From NCBI RefSeq assembly GCF_013166605.1, contig NZ_JABKKF010000004.1, positions 186,001 to 250,000 of the forward strand: DNA of 64,000 bases. The letters run 5' to 3'. Below are positions 24,467-33,087 of the stretch, in pieces. The stretch comes from Xylanibacter muris (lineage in GTDB: Bacteria; Bacteroidota; Bacteroidia; Bacteroidales; Bacteroidaceae). Each line of letters opens with the position of its first letter. Position 1 is the first letter of the stretch. The notes under the pieces are model-generated. The model had not been told where the DNA came from. It did not search any database and saw only the letters and a program-made list of their open reading frames with translations. The translations under genes were made by a program, and so were the position numbers.

Positions 24467-25153
24467 TTAAAGAAGTCCTTCTTCCCTATATGAATAATAT
24501 TTCCCATCGGTAATTATAATATGATCAAGAAAATATATTCTCATCGCAGCACATGCAGCCTTAACCATTTCTGTCAGCCGTGTGTCCTCTGCGCTCGGCC
24601 TTGCATTATTGCTGGGATGATTATGACACAGTGCCACCACCGTTGCATTACACAGCAATGCATCGCGCATTATCACACGCACGTCGACAGCAGTCTCACT
24701 GAGCCCGCCATGCGACAGTCTCTCTTTCTTTATAAGCTTCAGACTCCGATTCATAAACAACACCCAAGCCTCCTCAACATCAAGATCCTGCATGACCGGA
24801 TGCATGATATTGTATATGGCTGTGGCAGAACTCAAGTCAGGCCTATCCTCCGCCTGCTCCAACTGTCTGCGCTTACCGAGCTCACATGCGGCAAGTATGG
24901 ATATAGCCTTTGCCGGGCCTACCCCTTTATATTTTGTCAGATCGCTTATAGACTTCTTGCCGAGTGTGTTCAGATTGTTATTGCAATCACTCATAACACG
25001 CTTCATAAGTTCCACCGCACTTTCCTTAGGCGAGCCGGAACCAATGAGTATGGCCAAAAGCTCTGCGTTCGACAACGCAGGTGCTCCCATTCTTTCCAAT
25101 TTCTCACGCGGACGGTCTTCCTCCGCCCACATGTTGATGCTCAGTTTGCCCAT
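24467..25153 (-). CDS. radC: RadC/JAMM domain DNA repair-like protein
   Basis: The protein has 228 residues, the usual length for RadC. It has the N-terminal helix-hairpin-helix (KGVGPAKA, 76-83) and the C-terminal JAB/MPN domain with the metal-binding pattern HNHPSN...SAED (His177, His179, Asp190). The family is conserved, but its repair function has been questioned and the biochemical role is unsettled. The gene lies 45 bp downstream of the glycosyltransferase gene on the same strand and may be co-transcribed. Confidence 0.9.
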   Translation of the reverse strand: MGKLSINMWAEEDRPREKLERMGAPALSNAELLAILIGSGSPKESAVELMKRVMSDCNNNLNTLGKKSISDLTKYKGVGPAKAISILAACELGKRRQLEQAEDRPDLSSATAIYNIMHPVMQDLDVEEAWVLFMNRSLKLIKKERLSHGGLSETAVDVRVIMRDALLCNATVVALCHNHPSNNARPSAEDTRLTEMVKAACAAMRIYFLDHIIITDGKYYSYREEGLL

Positions 25154-25198
25154 ATATTGCTATTTAATTAACGGCAAAGAATGTTTCCCCGGATATTA

Positions 25199-26236
25199 TT
25201 AGCTGTAAAAGTTCTTCTCAAACGCCTGAAACTCATTCCTTCCCATTACACAACGCTTCCACCACGACTCTATGAACCCGAAGCCGTATCCCATAAGTTG
25301 CACAAAGGCTGCCGCAATGGATATTAAGCCTATTTTCAGACTATGGTTCTTAAACGACGAGTCAACAAATACTATGAGACTATATAGAAGCAATGGAATC
25401 CACGGAGCCGCACACAGCCAATACCATTTGTCTATATCATCGTAGTGCATCATCACACGACCTACGGCAGACACTATCACCAACGCAATCACTCCCAACG
25501 TGAACACCATGGGAAGAAGATGCACAAGCTTCAGCGACTCAGGATATTTTTTATAAAGATTTATACGGGCAATACCGCTATTATAAACCTGACGGAAAAA
25601 CTTACGCAAGTCTGTACGACGCTTATGCCACACCCATGCCTTTGGAAACAGCCTGCAACGACATCCCGCCTTAAATATGCGTATACTGAAATCGATATCT
25701 TCTCCGAAACGCATCTTAGAGAAACCTCCAAGACGCATATATACCTCACGGCGTATTCCCATGTTGAAAGAGCGCGGATAAAACTTATCCAGTTTCCTCT
25801 TTCCACCGCGTATGCCTCCCGTGGTGAAAAAACTGGTCATGGAGTAGCTGATAGCCTTCTGCGTATCGGTGAACGAACTGTGCGCCCTGTCCGGACCTCC
25901 GAAAGCATCAGCCGGTTCTGCCTGGAGCTCATCCTCCACAGCCTGAAGATATCCCTTTGGTAACACCACATCGGAATCCAACACTATTAGATATTCACCG
26001 CAGGCGCGTTCCGCACCGTAATTACGGCTCTGTCCAGGACCTGAATTCTGTTTCATATAATAATGTATGTCGAGCCGATCAGAATATCTGTCAGCCTCGG
26101 CACGGCAGTTGAGCTGAGAACCGTCTTCAACGATTATCACTTCAAAATCGGTAAACGTCTGGCATGTCAGACTGCCAAGAAGCTCTTCAACCTCATCCGG
26201 ACGATTGAAAACAGGAACTATTATCGAGTATTTCAT
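25199..26236 (-). CDS. Family 2 glycosyltransferase, membrane-bound
   Basis: The protein has 345 residues. The N-terminal GT-A domain shows VPVFNRPDEVEELLGSL, FEVIIVEDGS, SRNYGAERACGEYLIVLDSD (the DxD-like metal site) and NMGIRREVYMRLGGF. The C-terminal third has about three membrane helices (roughly 237-260, 275-295 and 303-325), so it acts at the cytoplasmic face of the inner membrane. Donor and acceptor cannot be told. A TATATTTG -7-like element lies on the minus strand at 26366-26373, 130 bp upstream, without a clear -33 element. Confidence 0.85.
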   Translation of the reverse strand: MKYSIIVPVFNRPDEVEELLGSLTCQTFTDFEVIIVEDGSQLNCRAEADRYSDRLDIHYYMKQNSGPGQSRNYGAERACGEYLIVLDSDVVLPKGYLQAVEDELQAEPADAFGGPDRAHSSFTDTQKAISYSMTSFFTTGGIRGGKRKLDKFYPRSFNMGIRREVYMRLGGFSKMRFGEDIDFSIRIFKAGCRCRLFPKAWVWHKRRTDLRKFFRQVYNSGIARINLYKKYPESLKLVHLLPMVFTLGVIALVIVSAVGRVMMHYDDIDKWYWLCAAPWIPLLLYSLIVFVDSSFKNHSLKIGLISIAAAFVQLMGYGFGFIESWWKRCVMGRNEFQAFEKNFYS

Positions 26237-26548
26237 TTTCTATTATTTATTAACTGTCACTGTCAGTGGAAAGAAAATAACAACTTAAAAACATGCCTCC
26301 TCTAAATTACCGGCAACTTTAGTAAAAATGAGCATGAAACATACCATATTTAATGATAATATCTGCAAATATACAAAATGTTCTACATAAAATCGGTCTA
26401 TTTACTTATTTATGCATACTTTGCTGTAAAATTTACGGTATAATGTAGGTATAGACACAAAGCATAACTAAAAAATGGGGTATTGAGCATTATCGTCACC
26501 ATGACGACAAAACTCAATACCCCAACTATATTTAAGGGTTTTAAAATC
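26237..26548. other. Intergenic region: GT2 leader and efp terminator
   Basis: No gene is supported here. It holds a possible -7 element for the glycosyltransferase (26366-26373, minus strand) and the efp terminator (26470-26523). The rest is AT-rich without visible structure. Confidence 0.65.
26470..26523 (-). terminator. Rho-independent terminator of efp
   Basis: GGGGTATTGAG at 26477-26487 is the exact reverse complement of 26513-26523, and a second inner stem (CGTCA/TGACG) strengthens the hairpin. On the minus strand it is followed by ATTTTTTAG. It starts 25 bp past the efp stop. Confidence 0.85.
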
Positions 26549-27115
26549 TTACTCTTTCACACGGTTAAGATAACTTCCGTCACGTGTGTCAACCTGCACG
26601 AGGTCACCTTCGTTTACAAACAGAGGAACACGAATCTCAACACCTGTCTCCAAGGTTGCAGGTTTTGTGGCATTAGTGGCAGTATCCCCTTTTACACCCG
26701 GCTCACTGTGAGTAACGCGCAAATTTGTCTTAACCGGCATTTCAGCAAAAAGAATTGTCTCGGTATCCGCATCGCTCACAACTTCAACTATATCCTCCGG
26801 TTTCATGAAGTCCACACCTGTTATAAGGTCTTTCATTATTATAACATCCTCCCAAGTCTCCTGGTTGAGGAAGTGATAGTCACCACCATCAGCATAGGAA
26901 TACTGATACGGACGGCGCTCCACGCGAACATCCTCAAGTGCCTCACCAATATTAAAACGCTTCTCCAACACACGACCACTTACAACATCCTTCAATGTTG
27001 TACGCATTATAGTGTTACCCTTACCCGGCTTTACGTGCAGGAAGTCAATACAGAAGTACAACTTGCCGTCCATACGGATGCAAGTACCTTTCTTAATGTC
27101 TTGTGACTTAATCAT
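26549..27115 (-). CDS. efp: Translation elongation factor P
   Basis: The protein has 188 residues, the usual EF-P size. It relieves ribosome stalling at polyproline stretches. The KOW-like domain I carries the tip loop HVKPGKGN, with Lys32 in the position that is modified in many bacteria; domains II and III are seen in GGDYHFLNQETWEDV, ETILFAEMPVKTNLRVTHSEPG and the C-terminal VNEGDLVQVDTRDGSYLNRV. It is a single-gene unit with a near-ideal promoter (27161-27191) and a strong terminator. Confidence 0.95.
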   Translation of the reverse strand: MIKSQDIKKGTCIRMDGKLYFCIDFLHVKPGKGNTIMRTTLKDVVSGRVLEKRFNIGEALEDVRVERRPYQYSYADGGDYHFLNQETWEDVIIMKDLITGVDFMKPEDIVEVVSDADTETILFAEMPVKTNLRVTHSEPGVKGDTATNATKPATLETGVEIRVPLFVNEGDLVQVDTRDGSYLNRVKE

Positions 27116-27160
27116 ATTCTATCTGAAATATTTATTTTAGTTATCTCCAATATTTTGCTG

Positions 27161-27191
27161 CAAAGGTACTGTAATTAGACTGAATTACAAA
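27161..27191 (-). promoter_or_regulatory. Promoter of efp
   Basis: On the minus strand TTTG (27191-27188), a 19-bp spacer, and TACCTTTG (27168-27161) match the consensus exactly. The leader before the efp ATG is about 42 nt. Confidence 0.75.
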
Positions 27192-27293
27192 ATAAATCAG
27201 TTGTTTTTTATACTTCACAAGGCTTAAAAGATAACGTAAGTGCCTATCTTACACGAAAAAAGCATAAAAAAGGCGCTATTTTCGCTCAATTTC

Positions 27294-27324
27294 TTTGTTG
27301 TTTAAAAAATTATGAGTACTTTTG
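27294..27324 (+). promoter_or_regulatory. Promoter of rpmH
   Basis: TTTG at 27294-27297, 19 bp, then TACTTTTG at 27317-27324, an exact consensus match about 112 bp upstream of the rpmH start. Confidence 0.75.
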
Positions 27325-27435
27325 CACCCCAAAGCGAAGCATGTCCTGAAACATCACGCGATACAGCATAATAAGTGAGACAGGATATACAAAACAGAAC
27401 ACCAAGAAAATAATAACAATAAAATAACAAAAGCA

Positions 27436-27591
27436 ATGAAAAGAACATTTCAGCCGCACAACAGAAGAAGGGTAAACAAGCACGGCTTCCGTGAAAGAAT
27501 GTCTACCAAGAACGGCCGCCGCGTATTGGCTTCACGCCGTGGCAAAGGACGCAAGAAGCTAACAGTTTCTGACGAGCATCACGGAAAATAA
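27436..27591 (+). CDS. rpmH: 50S ribosomal protein L34 (bL34)
   Basis: This 51-residue, very basic protein is encoded from ATG 27436 to TAA 27589-27591. The sequence [20 protein letters not shown] followed by [20 protein letters not shown] is the bL34 signature almost in full, with a short C-terminal extension ending HHGK. It is a structural part of the large ribosomal subunit. It has its own promoter (27294-27324) and terminator (27620-27668). Confidence 0.97.
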   Translation: MKRTFQPHNRRRVNKHGFRERMSTKNGRRVLASRRGKGRKKLTVSDEHHGK

Positions 27592-27619
27592 TTTCTGTTT
27601 CTAAAGAAAATCATTTACG

Positions 27620-27668
27620 ACAGGCTGCACGATAAGCAACATTATCATGCTGCCTGTTTGTTTTTTGG
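27620..27668 (+). terminator. Terminator of rpmH
   Basis: Bases 27620-27635 pair with 27642-27657 (two mismatches in 16 bp), followed by TTGTTTTTT. It lies 29 bp after the rpmH stop and overlaps the ATG at 27658, which argues against that ATG as the start of the next gene. Confidence 0.8.
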
Positions 27669-27690
27669 GAATATTATTAAATCTATCTTT

Positions 27691-28122
27691 ATGATCAAAC
27701 ATATTGAACTATGCCGAGATTATGATGTTCTGACAAATATATGGACAGCATCTGTAATGGCCACACATGATTTCATATCGGAAAACGACATTGAGTTTTA
27801 CCGTCAGAAAATCCCTCATGACTATATGCCTAATATTGAATTATATGCCGTCAGAAATAGCAATGGGGAATTATGCGCCTTTATAGGATTAAACAAGGAT
27901 ATTATTGAAATGCTGTTTGTTCATCCTGATGACATGGGAAAAGGCTATGGCTCCTTATTGCTGCAATTTGCAAAAGAGAGCAAAGGAATACGGAAAGTAG
28001 ACGTAAACGAGCAAAACCATCCTGCTGTAAGATTCTACATGAGACATGGGTTCTCCATCATCGGACGTGATGCATTTGACGGGGAGGGAAAACCTTATCC
28101 TATATTACATTTAGGATTATAA
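27691..28122 (+). CDS. GNAT family N-acetyltransferase
   Basis: The protein has 143 residues from ATG 27691 (MIKHIELCRDYD); the in-frame ATG at 27658 lies in the T run of the rpmH terminator. The GNAT fold is shown by motif A, LFVHPDDMGKGYGSLLLQFA (acetyl-CoA binding), followed by VDVNEQNHPAVRFYMRHGF, which is motif B. The acceptor substrate is unknown. I found no clear promoter, so read-through from rpmH or a weak promoter is possible. Confidence 0.85.
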   Translation: MIKHIELCRDYDVLTNIWTASVMATHDFISENDIEFYRQKIPHDYMPNIELYAVRNSNGELCAFIGLNKDIIEMLFVHPDDMGKGYGSLLLQFAKESKGIRKVDVNEQNHPAVRFYMRHGFSIIGRDAFDGEGKPYPILHLGL

Positions 28123-28234
28123 TCCATACATCAAATCAACGTTGCAGGCGGAAGACCATACAATATTGGAAATTCCATGTTCAACGATCAAAACAAGAAT
28201 ACACTCATATAATAACATTTTAAACCTTCTATCA

Positions 28235-28266
28235 CTTGGATGTTTCGTATATAACTGTTATCTTTG
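28235..28266 (+). promoter_or_regulatory. Promoter of the dead Rpn-type gene
   Basis: CTTG at 28235-28238, 20 bp, TATCTTTG at 28259-28266. The intact paralogue at 55500-56435 has the same elements with the same spacing, so promoter and gene descend together. Confidence 0.6.
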
Positions 28267-28271
28267 CATAA

Positions 28272-29136
28272 ATGGGGAATTACATACGATTTGAATGGGC
28301 AATGAAACGCCTCTTACAACAAAGTTAACTTTGGAGTGCTCGAAGGGTTGTTGACAACCCTGCTCAATGAAAAGATTACAATCTGCAAGCTTCTTGAAAG
28401 CGAAAGTAATCAGGAGGAAGAGTACGACAAATACAACCGTGTGGACATGCTTGCCGAAAATGACAGCGGTGAACTGTTTCTCATAGAGGTACAGAATAAC
28501 AATGAATATGCTTATTTCCAAAGCATGCTCTTCGGGACATCAAAACTGGTCACCGAATATATAAATCGCGGTGAAGGATATCGAAAGATATACAGTATAA
28601 ACATTGTATATTTCTCTCTCGGTTCCGGTACAGACACAGTATACCTCGGAAAAACCGAATTTCGCGGTATACACAACGGTGAGACACTTGAACTTTCACC
28701 ATTCCAGAAACAAACTTTCAAAGCCGAAACCATAAGCCAACTTTACCCTGAGTACTATATCCTTAAGGTGAACGACTTCAATAAGGTGGCTTAAACACCT
28801 TTGGAAGAGTGGATATAATATTTAAATACAGGTGATGTATCTTCTGATGCGACAGCTCCCGGTCTCGACAAAGTCCGCGAACGTCTGAAATTAGACCGCA
28901 TGACAAAAGACGAACTCTCGGCATACTACCGTCATCTTGACAACATTGTAATCCTTCGAGACAACATATTTACAGAAAGAGCAGAAGGAAGAGCAGAGGG
29001 TAAAGCTGAAAGTAGAACAGAGGGTGCAATAAATAAAAGTATAGAAATTGCACGCGATATGAAAAACGATGGATTACCTGTTGAAATGATAACAAAGTAT
29101 ACCGGACTACCTGTTTCTGATATTGAAAAGTTATAA
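28272..29136 (+). pseudogene. Rpn/PD-(D/E)XK family transposase-nuclease, broken copy
   Basis: Translation from ATG 28272 gives MGNYIRFEWAMKRLL, which matches the start of the intact paralogue at 55500-56435 (MANYIRFDWAMKRLL). A 2-nt deletion near 28312 then shifts the frame; after it the sequence continues NFGVLEGLLTTLLNEKIT in the new frame. Two in-frame stop codons follow: TAA at 28792-28794 (Lys in the paralogue) and another TAA near 28816 (Tyr in the paralogue). A 9-nt deletion also removes three residues near 28590. The end is the RAEG-repeat region and GLPVSDIEKL. The family (PDDEXK_2, recombination-promoting nuclease) is related to mobile-element nucleases. No product is expected. Confidence 0.85.
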
Positions 29137-29283
29137 ACGATTCTGCATGAATTTTCCAAGTTTTATAGTTTGAAGGTTATTGTTATAATTGACAAATACA
29201 GGATAATATACAACCTCCTATAAGATAAATATCCATATTCGAGCTCATATAACAAAAATCCTAACACCAGTATTGAGTATATC

Positions 29284-29339
29284 ATTCATAAAACATTTAC
29301 AGGCGGGCCAAATGGCCCGCCTGTAAATGTTTTATGAAT
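29284..29339. terminator. Perfect 26-bp inverted repeat, likely bidirectional terminator
   Basis: Bases 29284-29309 and 29314-29339 are exact reverse complements around a 4-nt AAAT loop. It lies 7 bp beyond the stop of the coiled-coil lipoprotein gene and between that gene and the converging pseudogene. The GC-rich top (GGCGGGCC) and AT-rich base fit a terminator in both directions. Confidence 0.7.
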
Positions 29340-29346
29340 ATAATCC

Positions 29347-30195
29347 TTATTTCACAAGAACAACAAGATATTTGCTTGTACTCCAAAATAGCTGCGGATT
29401 ATTTATACGCAATACATATTGCTTGTTTGCATCCCTCTGAAGTGTATAACTGCCCATTGGATGCGACGTAAGCATCTTTGCCGAACGAGAATAAAGCTTT
29501 ATCTCCTTATCTATACGTATATCGACTTTTGTGAAATAATCCTTGTTAAAGTTTGACTGCAGAACCTTGCCGTCTACATATATATTTTGCGCCTTAAGTT
29601 CACTCTTTGTTCCAAAAACAAACCATGCAGTATTCAGTTGTTTATCCTGTGAACTTATTTGCTGCGATTTCTGATTACTTTCCTCTGTTAGATTTGTAAC
29701 ATTAGAGTTCAAATTCGCAATATCCTCATTAAGTTCTGTAATATGAATGTCTTTAGCATCAAGCTCCGCACGCAATGCCTGAAGCTGCCTGTCTTTCTCC
29801 TCAAGTTGCTTTGTCAGATTTTCTACAGATTTACGGAACTGGTCGCCACGTACAGAACTCTCCCTAAGCTGTTGCTTCAGTTTATTTATAAGTTCACGGT
29901 TCTGCTTCATGGTCTGCTGGATGAATTGGATATTCTCCTTTATCCTCTGAGTTTTGTCAGCCCCTTCACCTTGCTTTGCTATACTTACACGATTCTGAGC
30001 CTCATTGATTTCGCGGAATCCCTCCTCTATCTCATTCATCGTGGTCATCATGTCATTAATCTCATTCTCTTTCTGCTCAATCACTTTATTAAGAGAATCA
30101 CGTTGCTGAACCACCGCAGGGTCAGCCTGAGGCTTTTCCTGCTTGCATCCGGCAAATATAGCCAGACAAAATACTGCAAATAATAACTTCTTCAT
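29347..30195 (-). CDS. Coiled-coil lipoprotein of unknown function
   Basis: The protein has 282 residues. The signal peptide ends in a lipobox (FAGC, Cys17), so it should be lipid-anchored. Residues about 30-185 form a long heptad-rich coiled coil (KVIEQKENEINDMMTTMNEI to LTEESNQKSQQISS). A compact C-terminal domain (about 190-282, NTAWFVFGTKSELK to SKYLVVLVK) is conserved-looking but unknown to me. It lies 21 bp downstream of rsmI on the same strand and may be transcribed with it. A spacer or structural role in the envelope is plausible; nothing more can be said. Confidence 0.75.
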   Translation of the reverse strand: MKKLLFAVFCLAIFAGCKQEKPQADPAVVQQRDSLNKVIEQKENEINDMMTTMNEIEEGFREINEAQNRVSIAKQGEGADKTQRIKENIQFIQQTMKQNRELINKLKQQLRESSVRGDQFRKSVENLTKQLEEKDRQLQALRAELDAKDIHITELNEDIANLNSNVTNLTEESNQKSQQISSQDKQLNTAWFVFGTKSELKAQNIYVDGKVLQSNFNKDYFTKVDIRIDKEIKLYSRSAKMLTSHPMGSYTLQRDANKQYVLRINNPQLFWSTSKYLVVLVK

Positions 30196-30216
30196 AGTCT
30201 TGTACTTTTCGTTATT

Positions 30217-30966
30217 TTATTCTTTGTTTACGTCTCCCTCTTCATTTCGGGAATACCGTTCCTTATTACTTATCTTTTTTCTTTTCTGAACAGCTACATC
30301 ACATCCTGAAACCACAATCACGATTTCTCCACGCGGAGGTATCTCTGTAAAATGTCCTACAAGCTCATCAAATGTACCCCGTACACATTCCTCATGAATC
30401 TTCGATATCTCACGGCATACACACGCCTGACGCTCAGAACCGAATACCGCAGAAAACAGCATCAGGGTTTTCAACAGTCTGTGCGGTGACTCGTAGAAAA
30501 CCATCGTACGTACTTCCTCAGAAAGAGACTCCAGCTTGGTCGCACGTCCTTTCTTTTGCGGAAGAAACCCTTCGAAAGCGAAACGGTCACACGGAAGTCC
30601 GCTTGACACCAAAGCCGGAACAAACGCCGTAGCTCCTGGAAGACACTGCACTTCTATCCCCGCTTTTACAGCCTCCCGCACGAGATAAAATCCCGGATCG
30701 CTTATGCCTGGAGTACCAGCATCGGAAATAAGGGCTATCACCTGTCCGGCCAACAACCGTCCTACCACTGCAGAAGCCGTACCATGCTCATTAAACTTAT
30801 GATGAGACATCAGATGGTTATTGATGTCAAAATGCTTTAACAGCATACCCGATGTACGGGTATCTTCAGCCAACACAAGATCAGCCTCCTTGAGAATCCT
30901 GACTGCACGATATGTCATGTCCTCCATATTTCCTACCGGAGTAGGTACTATATATAATGTGCCCAT
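30217..30966 (-). CDS. rsmI: 16S rRNA (cytidine1402-2'-O)-methyltransferase
   Basis: The protein has 249 residues from ATG 30966 (MGTLYIVPTPVGNMEDMTYR). The longer frame up to 31089 runs across the divergent promoters and into tdk, so it is rejected. It is a tetrapyrrole-methylase fold enzyme with the RsmI blocks VPTPVGNMEDMT, LAEDTRTSGMLLKHF, ALISDAGTPGISDPG, LPGATAFVPALVSSGLP and FYESPHRL. It methylates C1402 of 16S rRNA with RsmH. A basic C-terminal tail (KRKKISNKERYSRNEEGD) is added. Promoter elements end 9 bp before the start codon, so the mRNA is predicted to have almost no leader. Confidence 0.93.
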   Translation of the reverse strand: MGTLYIVPTPVGNMEDMTYRAVRILKEADLVLAEDTRTSGMLLKHFDINNHLMSHHKFNEHGTASAVVGRLLAGQVIALISDAGTPGISDPGFYLVREAVKAGIEVQCLPGATAFVPALVSSGLPCDRFAFEGFLPQKKGRATKLESLSEEVRTMVFYESPHRLLKTLMLFSAVFGSERQACVCREISKIHEECVRGTFDELVGHFTEIPPRGEIVIVVSGCDVAVQKRKKISNKERYSRNEEGDVNKE

Positions 30967-30974
30967 ATTTAGTA

Positions 30975-31005
30975 CAAATGTATACAAATAATGGGTATCG
31001 TCAAA
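30975..31005 (-). promoter_or_regulatory. Promoter of rsmI
   Basis: On the minus strand TTTG (31005-31002), a 19-bp spacer and TACATTTG (30982-30975). The last base of the -7 element is only 9 nt from the start codon, which predicts a leaderless or 1-5 nt leader transcript. Confidence 0.65.
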
Positions 31006-31020
31006 AAAAGCATTGAAATC

Positions 31021-31052
31021 TTTGCAATTTTTAAAACGTATTTGTACTTTTG
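31021..31052 (+). promoter_or_regulatory. Promoter of tdk
   Basis: TTTG at 31021-31024, 20 bp, TACTTTTG at 31045-31052. The tdk ATG is at 31060, so the start of transcription (about 31056-31060) nearly coincides with the start codon. Confidence 0.65.
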
Positions 31053-31059
31053 CACGCAG

Positions 31060-31650
31060 ATGACAGAGAACCATACAGGGGAGACACACCGCCCCGGCAG
31101 AATAGAAGTGGTGTGCGGCTCTATGTTTTCAGGAAAGACGGAGGAGCTGATACGCAGACTTCGCCGTGCCGAGTTTGCAAGACAAAAAGTGGAAATATTC
31201 AAACCTGCCATAGATACAAGATACTCAGAAGAGGAAGTTGTGAGCCATGACAGGCATTCAATACCTTCAACACCGATAGACTCATCAGCACAGATTTTGC
31301 TACTGTCATCGGAAACAGATGTCATAGGAATTGACGAAGCCCAATTCTTTGATGACGGACTGATAAAAGTATGCAACGAACTTGCCAATCGTGGCGTAAG
31401 GGTAATCGTGGCTGGACTCGACATGGACTTTAAGGGAATTCCATTCGGACCAATACCCTCATTATGTGCCATTGCCGATGAAGTAACAAAAGTACATGCA
31501 ATTTGCGTAAAATGCGGGGCTTTGGCATATGTAAGCCACAGAACTGTAGCTAACGAACGTAGGGTTCTACTCGGTGAAACAACAGAATACGAACCACTAT
31601 GTAGGGATTGTTACAGGAGAGCCATGGAGAAAGAAACAGGAGGTAAATAA
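31060..31650 (+). CDS. tdk: Thymidine kinase
   Basis: The protein has 196 residues from ATG 31060 ([20 protein letters not shown]), the length and N-terminus expected for Bacteroidales enzymes; the ATG at 30991 precedes the promoter. It phosphorylates thymidine in the salvage pathway. Motifs: the P-loop [15 protein letters not shown], Walker [12 protein letters not shown], the lasso region [14 protein letters not shown], and zinc-binding pairs CVKC and CRDC. It is divergent from rsmI; the following AI-2E gene starts 86 bp downstream. Confidence 0.95.
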   Translation: MTENHTGETHRPGRIEVVCGSMFSGKTEELIRRLRRAEFARQKVEIFKPAIDTRYSEEEVVSHDRHSIPSTPIDSSAQILLLSSETDVIGIDEAQFFDDGLIKVCNELANRGVRVIVAGLDMDFKGIPFGPIPSLCAIADEVTKVHAICVKCGALAYVSHRTVANERRVLLGETTEYEPLCRDCYRRAMEKETGGK

Positions 31651-31736
31651 TAAAAGGATCTCCACCACTATTCCGTTCCGTATATTGCTGACTACACACA
31701 ATTATCACTTCAAAAATACTCAATCCAAACAAAACG

Positions 31737-32837
31737 ATGTTAGAAAAAACAATTACATTCGACAAATTTGTCAGACTAATGCTCGGAGGATTACTCACAA
31801 TATTCATACTATATATACTGAATTATCTGAGCAACGTATTATTGCCGTTCTTCATAGGATGGTTATTGGCATATCTCATTTATCCTGTCGTCCGTTTCAT
31901 ACAATACAGAATGCACGTGAAGGGAAGAGTTCCAAGCATCATCATAGCCATGATTCTCATTACCGGAATAATCGGTATTCTGACATACCTTATCATTCCA
32001 CCTATGTTTGAACAATTTGAAAGACTCAGCTATCTTATTGCACAGTATCTGCACAGTACCACACATATAGGCAACTTCCAAACCGCCATACATGAATGGC
32101 TAAGCAGGAATTATGATAACATACAACAGTTTTTTCAAGATGAAGAAATAAATGAAACCATAAGGAATGCCATGCCTAAAGTTTTCAGCGTGATAGGACG
32201 CACTGCAAGTATGGCACTGAGCATAGTCGCATCACTTATCACCTTATTATATACGTTTTTTATTCTTCTTGACTATGAGGTGCTTGCGGAAGGCTTCATC
32301 AAGATTTTTCCAAAGAAAAACCGTCCTTTCTGGAGGTCACTTATAAGTGATGCAGAACGTGAGCTGAACAGCTATGTACGCGGACAGAGCCTTGTAGCAT
32401 TGTGCATCGCAGTTCTTTCATGCATTGGATATACAATAATCGGATTTCCAATGGCTATCGGATTGGGAATTATGATTGGTATAATGAGTCTTATACCGTA
32501 TGTGCATTCACTGGCATTAATACCTATCGTTTTTCTTTCATTGCTCAAAGCTGCAGACACAAACAGCAATTTCTGGATGATATTATTAGGAGCACTCGCT
32601 GTATTTGGAATTGTACAAGTGATAACGGACATGATACTCACACCTAAAATAATGGGAAAGGCTATGGGACTTAATCCTGCAATTCTACTCCTGTCACTAT
32701 CTGTATGGGGGGCATTATTAGGTTTTATAGGACTTATAATAGCCTTACCGCTTACCACCCTTCTCATTGCTTACTACCAAAGATACATAACAAAAGAGCA
32801 TAAATTGGAGGATAATCAAGAAAAACTTGCAAAATAA
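31737..32837 (+). CDS. AI-2E family transporter
   Basis: The protein has 366 residues with about seven to eight membrane helices in the AI-2E/PerM arrangement: two N-terminal helices (about 22-65), a central soluble segment (about 90-160), and the conserved C-terminal block (LNSYVRGQSLVALCIAVLSC, GFPMAIGLGIMIGIMSLIPY, MILTPKIMGKAMGLNPAILL). The family includes quorum-signal exporters, Na+/H+ antiporters and permeases of unknown cargo, so the substrate is open. It is probably transcribed with tdk. Confidence 0.88.
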   Translation: MLEKTITFDKFVRLMLGGLLTIFILYILNYLSNVLLPFFIGWLLAYLIYPVVRFIQYRMHVKGRVPSIIIAMILITGIIGILTYLIIPPMFEQFERLSYLIAQYLHSTTHIGNFQTAIHEWLSRNYDNIQQFFQDEEINETIRNAMPKVFSVIGRTASMALSIVASLITLLYTFFILLDYEVLAEGFIKIFPKKNRPFWRSLISDAERELNSYVRGQSLVALCIAVLSCIGYTIIGFPMAIGLGIMIGIMSLIPYVHSLALIPIVFLSLLKAADTNSNFWMILLGALAVFGIVQVITDMILTPKIMGKAMGLNPAILLLSLSVWGALLGFIGLIIALPLTTLLIAYYQRYITKEHKLEDNQEKLAK

Positions 32838-32869
32838 TTTGGAGATATCGGGAAAACTCCGTACCTTTG
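32838..32869 (+). promoter_or_regulatory. Promoter of tRNA-Lys
   Basis: TTTG at 32838-32841, directly after the preceding stop codon, 20 bp, then TACCTTTG at 32862-32869. The tRNA begins 50 bp later. Confidence 0.7.
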
Positions 32870-32918
32870 CACTCGCTTTTAAGGGTTATCCCTTATTAAA
32901 AACAAAAACATTCAGGTA

Positions 32919-32991
32919 GATCCGCTAGCTCAGCTGGTAGAGCACAACACTTTTAATGTTGGGGTCTTGGGTTCGAGCCCCAAGCGGATCA
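32919..32991 (+). tRNA. tRNA-Lys (anticodon TTT)
   Basis: All four arms fold: acceptor GATCCGC/GCGGATC, D arm GCTC/GAGC, anticodon stem CAACA/TGTTG with loop CTTTTAA, and T arm TTGGG/CCCAA with loop TTCGAGC. The discriminator is A and CCA is not encoded. The accessory restriction operon begins directly downstream, so this gene is a plausible integration site. Confidence 0.95.
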
Positions 32992-33001
32992 CTAATCAAA
33001 C

Positions 33002-33046
33002 AAGCCAAATTGCTGAATATTAGCAATTTGGCTTATTTCTTTTCTC
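33002..33046. terminator. Terminator after tRNA-Lys
   Basis: AAGCCAAATTGCT (33002-33014) is the exact reverse complement of 33022-33034, with a 7-nt loop and a T-rich tail (ATTTCTTTTC). It can also serve the RhuM-family gene, which converges on it. Confidence 0.8.
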
Positions 33047-33087
33047 GGAATTGTCTGCAAAATCAAGGAGCAGACAAAAGTTTGGGG

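Larger units (their letters stand above)
27116..27435. other. Divergent promoter region between efp and rpmH
   Basis: These 320 bp hold the efp promoter (27161-27191) and the rpmH promoter (27294-27324) facing apart, plus a leader of about 108 nt for rpmH. I see no gene or structured RNA. Confidence 0.7.

Noticed and set aside
30967-31089. N-terminal extension of rsmI
   Set aside because: The extra 41 codons cover the rsmI and tdk promoters and the tdk start; the family pattern begins at codon 42 of that frame.
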